The notes below the pieces were generated by a model. The model saw only the letters and a program-made list of their open reading frames with translations, made no database searches and was not told where the DNA came from. Position numbers and translations under genes: made by a program. This document shows, one piece after another, positions 7,244 to 12,498 of a DNA stretch of 12,498 nt (positions within the stretch are counted from its first letter, which is position 1; each line of letters opens with the position of its first letter). The DNA comes from Candidatus Hydrothermota bacterium (GTDB lineage Bacteria; Hydrothermota; Hydrothermia; UBA1063), in the NCBI GenBank assembly GCA_003644895.1, contig QNDO01000024.1, forward strand, positions 1 through 12,498. The letters are read 5' to 3'.

Positions 7244-8192
7244 GGAACCCACAGCTCCGGAGATAAAAGGTTCAAGAGTATATATAGTTAACAATCTATC
7301 CGAGACTGTAAGTATATACGATGAAGTCAAAGATACATTGTTTGAAGATGTAATAATCACAGGTGTAACCCCAAATGATATTTACCAAGTGGGAGGACTT
7401 GCTTACATCGTAAATTCAGGATTTGGGGGAGTACCATCCATACAGGTTATAGATCTATCCACCAACGAAATTATTAAAGAAATACAGCTACCTCCTGGTT
7501 CTAATCCCTGGGCTATAACAAAGAGTGCTAATCGATTCTTCGTCACACTTTCCGCAAGGAATATGGTTTATATTTACGATTCAAATCTTAATCTGATAGA
7601 TTCCATTAAAATCGGAAAATGGCCTGAGGGAATAATATATTATAAAAACTCAATCTTCATTGCATCTTCTGGATTAAAGCCAGATTATACTTATGACGTA
7701 GGGTATGTATATGTACTAAAAAATCCAGATAGTATTCCTATAATAGACTCCATTCCCGTAAAAACAAACCCGCAGGATTTCGCTGTAAGTCCTGAGGGAG
7801 AAGTATTTGTACTATGTACTGGAGATTACAATATACAGGATGGATGGATTCTTGAGATAGACCCGGAGTCCCTTCTCATAGTAGACTCTTTGCATATTGG
7901 TGGTTATCCAGGAGACATCACATATGCACAACAACGGATTTTTGCCAGTGATTGGTTTAATGGACTTCTGATATATGATTTGGCAACTGGAAAGGATACT
8001 ATTATTCCTACGGGATATGGAAGTTCAAGACTTTTTGCAAAGGATGAAAAGGTGTATCTAACTATTTTTAGCGGTTCAGAGATGAACTATCTTTTAATTC
8101 TAGACGCACTGGATTATACCATAGAAAAAAAAGTGGAGCTCGGAGTTGGAAAGGGAGCTCAAGCTGTACTCGTATATAAGGAGGAATTGTGA
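7176..8192 (+). CDS. Beta-propeller lipoprotein, BtuG-like candidate B12-binding surface protein
   Basis: This 338-residue protein has a lipoprotein signal peptide with lipobox LLSC (lipidated C19). The mature end reads CTKNEEP, with acidic residues near the lipid as in many surface lipoproteins of Bacteroidota. The rest is repeated YVTN-like units of about 40-45 residues (for example VYIVNNLSETVSIYD, YIVNSG...IQVIDLST, FFVTLSARNMVYIYD, IFASDWFNGLLIYDL), consistent with a seven-bladed beta-propeller. In Bacteroides, BtuG is a propeller lipoprotein that binds B12 tightly on the cell surface and passes it to BtuB; this gene has the same fold type and sits directly behind a BtuB-like gene. The start overlaps the receptor by 68 bases, with AAAAAGGGGG (7162-7171) as ribosome binding region. 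B12 binding is inferred from fold and context, not from recognised ligand residues. Confidence 0.85.
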   Translation: MKRFIFITLLILFSTLLSCTKNEEPTAPEIKGSRVYIVNNLSETVSIYDEVKDTLFEDVIITGVTPNDIYQVGGLAYIVNSGFGGVPSIQVIDLSTNEIIKEIQLPPGSNPWAITKSANRFFVTLSARNMVYIYDSNLNLIDSIKIGKWPEGIIYYKNSIFIASSGLKPDYTYDVGYVYVLKNPDSIPIIDSIPVKTNPQDFAVSPEGEVFVLCTGDYNIQDGWILEIDPESLLIVDSLHIGGYPGDITYAQQRIFASDWFNGLLIYDLATGKDTIIPTGYGSSRLFAKDEKVYLTIFSGSEMNYLLILDALDYTIEKKVELGVGKGAQAVLVYKEEL

Positions 8193-8581
8193 ATCCTCTT
8201 GAAGAATGGCAAAAGGAATTTGACAAAAAAAGAAGAACTTTAATAAAGAAATATAATTTGAAAACTGTAAAAGATGTAATCGAGTTTTTCAGATATTCAA
8301 ATCTTAGAAATAGAGAGCCCGATTTTTGCCCTTTATTTAAGGAGGGAACAAAATGTCATGACCTGTCGGATAATGAATTAATCTGCTTCTTCTGCGCCTG
8401 CCCATACTTCGATTATTCTTTATGGGATGAGGAAACTAAGATTTATGGAGGATGTATAATCAACAGTAAATACGGGTTTAGAAATGAATATGGATACTGG
8501 GATTGTAGTAAATGTCTTCTCCCACACAGGGAAAAATTTGTTAGATTTTATCTCAAAAAATATAATGTTCATAAAATCTAA
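8189..8581 (+). CDS. Cys-rich small metal-binding-type protein (PF04071-like)
   Basis: Translation probably starts at GTG 8189, which overlaps the stop of the propeller gene (GTGA) and follows AAGGAGG (8178-8184). The 130-residue cytoplasmic product has C47, C56-H57, C66-x2-C69-x-C71, C89, C106-x2-C109 and H113. The spacing and the strings CFFCACPYF and DCSKCLLPH match the cysteine-rich small domain family (PF04071/COG2158), thought to bind metal. From memory, members of this family often lie near cobalamin biosynthesis genes; that should be checked. Residues 1-45 are a charged helical extension before the domain. Its place as the third overlapping gene after a B12 riboswitch ties it to corrinoid metabolism. 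The biochemical role is unknown: metal or corrinoid handling, or regulation, are possibilities. Confidence 0.85.
   Translation: MNPLEEWQKEFDKKRRTLIKKYNLKTVKDVIEFFRYSNLRNREPDFCPLFKEGTKCHDLSDNELICFFCACPYFDYSLWDEETKIYGGCIINSKYGFRNEYGYWDCSKCLLPHREKFVRFYLKKYNVHKI
8538..8566 (+). promoter_or_regulatory. Promoter upstream of the CDP-alcohol phosphatidyltransferase gene
   Basis: TTGTTA (8538-8543) and TATAAT (8561-8566) are spaced by 17 bases, inside the 3' end of the preceding gene. A second TATAAT (8584-8589) ends only eight bases before ATG 8598. Either would give a very short leader. No Shine-Dalgarno sequence precedes the ATG. Confidence 0.5.
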
Positions 8582-8597
8582 ATTATAATTATTCTGT

Positions 8598-9110
8598 ATG
8601 ATCGCTGACATTCTCACATTATTCAGGGTTGTTATAACCTTTATTATTTTTGGGCTTGCAATTTCAGGAAGCCATAATCTCACCCTCTTCGTGGTACTTG
8701 CACTAATTGCCTGGACTACTGATAATCTCGACGGATGGTTTGCAAGAAGAAGCGAAAAATATGGCAAACTAGCACATCTTGATTTTGCTGCAGACATTAC
8801 TTTAGTGATTTCATGCTTTTTCTTCATTATCTCCCTTGGATACTATAGTACACAGTTTTTTGTAGTTTATGCAATCGTACTAATCACGACCGCTTTCGTT
8901 GTTGGGTCTAAGGCATTAATAATATCCTTTGAACTCCCCCTTTTGCTTTTGATACTCAGAGCAATATACAAAGAAGCACCATCTTTAATTCTTCTTATAC
9001 TCTTGTGGGCGATTATAAGTCTTATCTTACACTATGGTAGGTTTAAAAGGGGCATTGCCGAATATAAAGAAGGTATTAAAGAAATATTTAGGGGATTTAC
9101 TCGACGATGA
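8598..9110 (+). CDS. CDP-alcohol phosphatidyltransferase family membrane protein
   Basis: This 170-residue protein has about five or six hydrophobic membrane segments and an N-terminus (MIADILTLFR) like that of PgsA/PssA enzymes. The family motif is visible as D42-x2-D45-G46-x2-A49-R50 followed by D62-x3-D66, which binds divalent metal and the CDP-linked lipid. Members transfer a phosphatidyl group from a CDP-activated donor to an alcohol such as glycerol phosphate, serine or inositol; the substrate here cannot be told. The spacing between R50 and D62 is 11 residues, one fewer than in the usual motif, and the conserved Gly is displaced (G56). It follows the B12 operon by 16 bases but seems to have its own promoter. 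The stop overlaps the 3' end of the convergent gene by 14 bases. CobS was considered and does not fit in length or motif. Confidence 0.85.
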   Translation: MIADILTLFRVVITFIIFGLAISGSHNLTLFVVLALIAWTTDNLDGWFARRSEKYGKLAHLDFAADITLVISCFFFIISLGYYSTQFFVVYAIVLITTAFVVGSKALIISFELPLLLLILRAIYKEAPSLILLILLWAIISLILHYGRFKRGIAEYKEGIKEIFRGFTRR

Positions 9111-9642
9111 TTTTGTTCTGAACCATCCATCTGCCATTTCTTTTAGTCAATAAAACAATATACCGGTCATTCTCGAATCTTGTGAAGATTTCGAGATAAA
9201 CAAGGGCCTTTTGTTCCTTTATATCGTAACCTGGCCTCGTTGGAGCTATAACCTTCACGCCTCGTCTTAAATAAAAACTGCAGAAATCTTGCGGAATAAG
9301 TTGATAGGGTCCTCCAAGAAATTCACAATCTTTTAGTAACGATATTTTTTTATTTTTTCTCAAAAAATCGAGTACGCAGAATATCTCTCCACTAGGGATA
9401 ATCTCAAAAAAATGCTGAACCACAACATGCTGAACACTTTGTCCATCTGATGCTGTAGTTATTGTCCTGGAAAATACTGCCAGCCCCATCTCTTCGTCAT
9501 TTAAATCATCCAGAATAGCCTTATAAACCTTGCAATCTTCCATGTCAAATGTTTCTGATACTTTATACCATTTGTTCAAGAAAACCTTTGTTCCAAAATA
9601 CAAAAGGGAAATTACAACTAGAAGAATTAATAACTTTTTCAT
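9097..9642 (-). CDS. Hypothetical membrane-anchored or exported protein, 181 residues
   Basis: I do not recognise the family. Residues 4-20 are a hydrophobic segment after MKK, either a signal anchor or an uncleaved signal peptide; there is no Cys at a lipobox position. The remainder is a mixed alpha/beta soluble domain with cysteines at about 37, 89, 106 and 121, probably facing the periplasm. The C-terminal half alternates hydrophobic and charged residues, as in beta-strands. The gene stands alone on the minus strand, convergent with the phosphatidyltransferase gene and 136 bases downstream of the glycosyltransferase gene. It has its own promoter (9653-9681) and no ribosome binding site. 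Confidence 0.75.
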   Translation of the reverse strand: MKKLLILLVVISLLYFGTKVFLNKWYKVSETFDMEDCKVYKAILDDLNDEEMGLAVFSRTITTASDGQSVQHVVVQHFFEIIPSGEIFCVLDFLRKNKKISLLKDCEFLGGPYQLIPQDFCSFYLRRGVKVIAPTRPGYDIKEQKALVYLEIFTRFENDRYIVLLTKRNGRWMVQNKIIVE

Positions 9643-9652
9643 TTCTGGTTAA

Positions 9653-9681
9653 AGTATAAGTACAATACCTTCAGAAATCAA
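9653..9681 (-). promoter_or_regulatory. Promoter for the 181-residue gene, likely leaderless
   Basis: On the minus strand TTGATT (9676-9681) and TATACT (9653-9658) are spaced by 17 bases. The -10 ends ten bases before the ATG at 9642, leaving a leader of about four bases or fewer and no Shine-Dalgarno sequence. The rest of the intergenic stretch 9643-9778 shows no gene and no clear terminator. Confidence 0.55.
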
Positions 9682-9778
9682 AAACTGTAGAAATAACGGG
9701 ACAATACCCTCACATAATATGTTAAAGCTATCAGCTTACACAAGGAGTGTACTACAAGTAAGAGAGTCGGTTGTGAGA

Positions 9779-10516
9779 TTATCTTCGTCTTCTAAACAAC
9801 TCAAGGATACTCTTTTTTATCCTTCTAATTCTTAAAGAAAGCACCAACCAGAATGCTTCCCAAACGATTTTTTTAGACATTTTGGAAACACCGGCTCTTC
9901 TTTCTACAAAGATTATAGGTATCTCCTTTAATCTAAATCCCTTTTCCCAGGCTAGAAAATTGACTTCGATCTGAAAGCCATAACCATCTGCCTTCACCTC
10001 ATCCCAGTCTATTGCTTCTAAAACTTCTTTTCTGATACATTTGTATCCAGCAGTCAAATCCTTAACGGGGAGCCCTGTAACAACCCTTGCATAAAGATTG
10101 GCAAAGTAGGAAAGGAAAAGCCTGGATAGTGGCCAGTTAACAACACTTATACCATTAGTGTATCTGGAACCTATGACCAAATCGGCATCTTTAATTGCTT
10201 CCAGGAATCTGGGTATATCCTCGGGATTATGGGAAAAATCGGCATCCATTTCGAAAACACAGTCGTATCCATTTTTTAATGCAAAATGGAATCCTTCCAC
10301 ATAAGCAGTACCTAATCCTAGTTTACCTCCTCTCTTGATTAAATGTATCCATGGATTATCCTGCTGTAAACTCTCCACAACTTGAGCAGTGCCATCAGGA
10401 GAATTGTCATCCACAACAAGCACATCCACCTGTGGTGCAACTTCATGGATTTTCTTAACAATGGCTTCAATATTATCTCTTTCGTTGTACGTAGGAATAA
10501 TTATTAAAACCTTCAT
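9779..10516 (-). CDS. Polyprenol-phosphate mannosyltransferase-type GT2 glycosyltransferase (DPM1-like)
   Basis: This 245-residue protein is a full-length GT-A family 2 enzyme of the dolichol/polyprenol-phosphate mannose synthase type. Visible motifs are IIPTYNERDNI (6-16), VVDDNSPDGT (34-43) for nucleotide binding, D91-A-D93 for metal, GSRYTNG (116-122), DLTAGYKCIR (153-162), GYGFQIE (178-184) and ERRAGVSKM (205-213). It would transfer mannose or a related sugar from a GDP-sugar to polyprenyl phosphate at the inner face of the membrane, feeding later glycosylation. The C-terminus is strongly basic with a hydrophobic helix at about 217-229 but no clear membrane-spanning pair, like the soluble or peripheral bacterial forms. 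It lies 22 bases after the heptose kinase gene, has no Shine-Dalgarno sequence, and has a promoter-like element inside the end of that gene. Confidence 0.92.
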   Translation of the reverse strand: MKVLIIIPTYNERDNIEAIVKKIHEVAPQVDVLVVDDNSPDGTAQVVESLQQDNPWIHLIKRGGKLGLGTAYVEGFHFALKNGYDCVFEMDADFSHNPEDIPRFLEAIKDADLVIGSRYTNGISVVNWPLSRLFLSYFANLYARVVTGLPVKDLTAGYKCIRKEVLEAIDWDEVKADGYGFQIEVNFLAWEKGFRLKEIPIIFVERRAGVSKMSKKIVWEAFWLVLSLRIRRIKKSILELFRRRR

Positions 10517-10523
10517 ATTTTAA

Positions 10524-10552
10524 AGAATACACGTAATTTCAGGTAAAATCAA
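10524..10552 (-). promoter_or_regulatory. Internal promoter for the glycosyltransferase gene, likely leaderless
   Basis: On the minus strand TTGATT (10547-10552) and TATTCT (10524-10529) are spaced by 17 bases. The -10 ends eight bases before the ATG at 10516. The -35 lies within the last codons of the heptose kinase gene. It repeats the layout seen at 9653-9681. Confidence 0.45.
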
Positions 10553-11531
10553 AGAATCTAACCCTCTCCTTCATCTTCTTCCATTCTTCTTTGACTGCAT
10601 CTTTGAGCTCACCAGGGAATACAGGGCTGGCACCTACTTTGGTGACTTCAATACCTGCCGCTATAGACGCAAGGAGTGCAGCATCCTCAATACTCAAGCC
10701 GCTAATCATGGCTAATGTTAAGACTGAAATAACCGTATCACCTGCTCCAGTAACATCAAATACTTCTCGCTTAAGTGCGGGAATCTCATAGACCCCTTCT
10801 TGAGATACAGCCAGCATTCCCTGGTCACCTCGCGTAATTACAACATTTTTATACCCAAAATTCTTCCGGAATCTTAATGCTGCTTGCATTACGTTCATTT
10901 CATCTTCATTCAACATGGATACCCTCACAAACTCTTTAAAATTTGGCTTCACGAGATGTGCACCTTTGAAATGCTCATAATATTTATATTTAGGATCCAC
11001 AAATACAGGAGCTTTTTTACCCTCAATTATAACCCTAATAATATCAGGTGAAAAAAAACCTTTGTTATAATCCTCTATTATTATGGCATCCACAGCATCT
11101 TCCTGCAAAAAACTAAGAACCTTTTTCTTTTCTTCTTCTATTAAGGGTTCTCTCTTTTCTTTATCTATCCGGATTATTTGCTGACCCTGAGAAACAATTC
11201 TGGTCTTTACAGTGGTGTGACGGAAGGTGGAGATTACCACCCCCTCATCATGGATCTCGTTTTCTCTTAAGAGCTCCAGTACCTTTTTCCCGTAGAAATC
11301 CTGTCCAATCACTCCACTTAACGCTACTTCTGCACCAAGTGCTTTTAAATTCAAGGCCACATTTGCTGCTCCTCCTAAACGATAGGACTCCTCCCGGAGA
11401 TCCACAACAGGAACAGGTGCTTCTGGTGATATTCGCTCTACCAACCCATATGCATATATATCCAGAATGATATCACCCGCAACCAGTACTTTTTTATCTT
11501 TGAACTTTGATAGAAATTTTTCTATTCTCAT
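10539..11531 (-). CDS. hldA: D-glycero-beta-D-manno-heptose-7-phosphate kinase (RfaE1/HldA type)
   Basis: This 330-residue PfkB-family sugar kinase phosphorylates heptose 7-phosphate at C1 in the ADP- or GDP-heptose pathway used for LPS core or S-layer glycans. RfaE-type features are ERISPEAPVPVV (32-43), LGGAANVALNLKALGA (52-67), RIDKEKREP (121-129), EDYNKGFFSP (153-162) and the ATP/anion-hole motif DVTGAGDT (259-266) with catalytic D265. The length fits the stand-alone kinase domain; the nucleotidyltransferase domain of bifunctional HldE is absent and must be encoded elsewhere. ATG 11531 follows GGGAGG and overlaps the stop of the upstream CNNM gene by four bases (ATGA), so the two are co-translated. 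A general sugar kinase such as ribokinase is less likely because of the RfaE-specific N-terminal segment. Confidence 0.92.
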   Translation of the reverse strand: MRIEKFLSKFKDKKVLVAGDIILDIYAYGLVERISPEAPVPVVDLREESYRLGGAANVALNLKALGAEVALSGVIGQDFYGKKVLELLRENEIHDEGVVISTFRHTTVKTRIVSQGQQIIRIDKEKREPLIEEEKKKVLSFLQEDAVDAIIIEDYNKGFFSPDIIRVIIEGKKAPVFVDPKYKYYEHFKGAHLVKPNFKEFVRVSMLNEDEMNVMQAALRFRKNFGYKNVVITRGDQGMLAVSQEGVYEIPALKREVFDVTGAGDTVISVLTLAMISGLSIEDAALLASIAAGIEVTKVGASPVFPGELKDAVKEEWKKMKERVRFFDFT

Positions 11532-12430
11532 TTTACCCTCCCAATGTAATTTAACAGATATTCTGGTTTAAAAATTCCTACACTTCTACCGTACTCATCG
11601 TGTACTAAAGCTGTATATATACCTTCCTCGTCCATTCTTTCCAGCACTTTTTTTATCCTCATTCCCTCATAAACCACAAGAAGAGGCTTAAGTGCTATAT
11701 CTATATTCTGATTTAAGAAAACATCCTTCAGCTCAATCACACCCTTTATATTATCCACTGTAGTCTCATAGACAATTAGCATTTCTGAATTAAATCTCTT
11801 TATTGCTCCAAACATCTCAACGTCCACAGTCTCAAAGTGATTCAGTGGTACTGTAAACTCTCCTACTTTTATTTCCTTAAATACTAAAAAGAATCTCAGG
11901 ATATTAAACAACCTCTCATCAATAAGTCCTTCTTTTCTTGCCTCAATAAGTACATTCTCAAATGTCTTCTCCTCTTCAATTTCTCTACCTTTTCCTTTTC
12001 TCTTAATGAGAATTGCCAAAAAGTGGAAAAACCTTATAATCGGTAATGTAGCCTTATAAAAATAGAATATAAAGGGAGTGAGGGTCCCTATGACGGTTTC
12101 TGGGTGGGAACGGGATAAGGTCTTGGGAACTGCCTCACTTATAAACAAGAGGGCAAGTGCACTCAATAATCCTGTTACGCCAATTGCTTTTGCTTGCAGT
12201 AAATGTAAACTCTCAAAAAATCTTAAAAGAAATATGGTGGTGGCCACTTCGCCCAGGTTTGTTCCCACCAGTGTTGTTGTCAGCATCAATTCCGGTTTAA
12301 CAAAAATTTTCCTGTATTTTTCTGATACCACAAAAGTCTTTCTGGATTGAATTATTATATAAGCAATTTCATACGATGTGAACACAGAGGTGAACAGCAA
12401 TCCTATTAAAAATAGAAGCAAATATATCAT
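11528..12430 (-). CDS. Short CNNM/CBS-domain (HlyC/CorC family) membrane protein
   Basis: This 300-residue protein has an N-terminal CNNM (DUF21) membrane domain of about 145 residues. Signatures are TSYEIAYIII (18-27), VGTNLGEVAT (55-64) and ISEAVPKTLSRSHPE (97-111), followed by a linker with EARKEGLIDERLFNIL and a CBS-pair region at about 190-297. Homologues export or regulate Mg2+ or Co2+, or affect Na+/Mg2+ exchange. Typical bacterial members are about 430 residues and end in a transporter-associated CorC/HlyC domain; that domain is missing here. The CBS part is also diverged, with VPLNHFETVD in place of the usual TPR segment. Its start overlaps the stop of an upstream CorC-like gene by four bases (ATGA), so this may be the partner subunit of a paired system. 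It overlaps the heptose kinase gene downstream. Confidence 0.88.
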   Translation of the reverse strand: MIYLLLFLIGLLFTSVFTSYEIAYIIIQSRKTFVVSEKYRKIFVKPELMLTTTLVGTNLGEVATTIFLLRFFESLHLLQAKAIGVTGLLSALALLFISEAVPKTLSRSHPETVIGTLTPFIFYFYKATLPIIRFFHFLAILIKRKGKGREIEEEKTFENVLIEARKEGLIDERLFNILRFFLVFKEIKVGEFTVPLNHFETVDVEMFGAIKRFNSEMLIVYETTVDNIKGVIELKDVFLNQNIDIALKPLLVVYEGMRIKKVLERMDEEGIYTALVHDEYGRSVGIFKPEYLLNYIGRVK

Positions 12431-12498
12431 AATACCTTAACCTTCACCCTTTTAATCTCTCCTCTATCTTTCTCCAGTATTTCGAATTCTACATCTTC
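12427..12498 (-). CDS. C-terminal end of a probable CorC/HlyC-family protein (partial)
   Basis: Only the last 23 codons are in the window, ending at TGA 12427-12429, which overlaps the ATG of the CNNM gene. The peptide EDVEFEILEKDRGEIKRVKV has the look of the final strands of the CorC/HlyC transporter-associated domain (a VLE...RIKRVRV-like ending). A full-length CNNM-CBS-CorC paralogue upstream is likely. The call rests on a short segment and on context. Confidence 0.6.
   Translation of the reverse strand, partial: EDVEFEILEKDRGEIKRVKVKVL

Noticed and set aside
8598..9110. CobS-like cobalamin synthase after the B12 operon
   Set aside because: The length (170 residues) and the D-x2-DG-x2-AR motif fit the CDP-alcohol phosphatidyltransferase family, not CobS.
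9723..9735. Small inverted repeat AAGCTATCAGCTT as a terminator for the glycosyltransferase operon
   Set aside because: The stem is only five base pairs with a three-base loop and no U-tract, too weak to call.
9720..9833. 37-codon plus-strand frame from ATG 9720
   Set aside because: It overlaps the end of the glycosyltransferase gene, is low in complexity with many Ser residues and has no ribosome binding site.
1..12498. CRISPR arrays, tRNA genes, insertion sequences
   Set aside because: No regularly spaced direct repeats, cloverleaf-like sequences or transposase-like frames were seen on either strand.

Overview
The window looks like a chromosomal stretch from an AT-rich, Gram-negative-type (diderm) bacterium. 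The support is a TonB-dependent outer-membrane receptor, a lipoprotein signal, an LPS heptose-pathway kinase and strong AAGGAGG-type ribosome binding sites. The structured RNA at 5250-5494 is much richer in G+C than the surrounding coding DNA, which hints at growth at raised temperature. I cannot name the species. An uncultivated candidate phylum related to the FCB/WOR-3 group is only a guess.

Layout. Positions 1-926 (minus) hold the N-terminal 308 codons of a RecB/Cas4-like nuclease fused to an XPD/DinG-like iron-sulfur helicase. A 92-bp divergent intergenic region follows, with a good promoter and a perfect 14-bp palindrome. On the plus strand come a 1186-residue exported protein with FG-GAP-type repeats and a transglutaminase-like domain (1019-4579), an overlapping 148-residue unknown (4569-5015) and a 55-residue helical protein (5062-5229).

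The centre of interest is 5250-8581. It has a complete cobalamin riboswitch (aptamer 5250-5404, switching hairpins and an intrinsic terminator 5458-5494). This is followed by a BtuB-like TonB-dependent receptor, a beta-propeller lipoprotein resembling Bacteroides BtuG in type and position, and a small Cys-rich protein of the PF04071 kind. The three genes overlap each other, so they are probably co-translated and all under B12 control. The likely system is capture of B12 at the surface by the propeller, outer-membrane import by the receptor, and an unknown cytoplasmic step involving the Cys-rich protein.

A CDP-alcohol phosphatidyltransferase-like gene (8598-9110) follows with its own promoter. 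It converges with a minus-strand membrane-anchored unknown (9097-9642). From 12498 down to 9779 a minus-strand cluster encodes the C-terminal tail of a CorC-like protein, a short CNNM/CBS protein, a heptose-7-phosphate kinase (HldA/RfaE1 type) and a DPM1-type polyprenol-phosphate sugar transferase. These serve envelope ion homeostasis and surface glycan synthesis. Several genes lack a Shine-Dalgarno sequence and have a consensus-like promoter ending 8-10 bases before the ATG, which suggests leaderless transcripts. I found no tRNA, rRNA, CRISPR array or insertion sequence.
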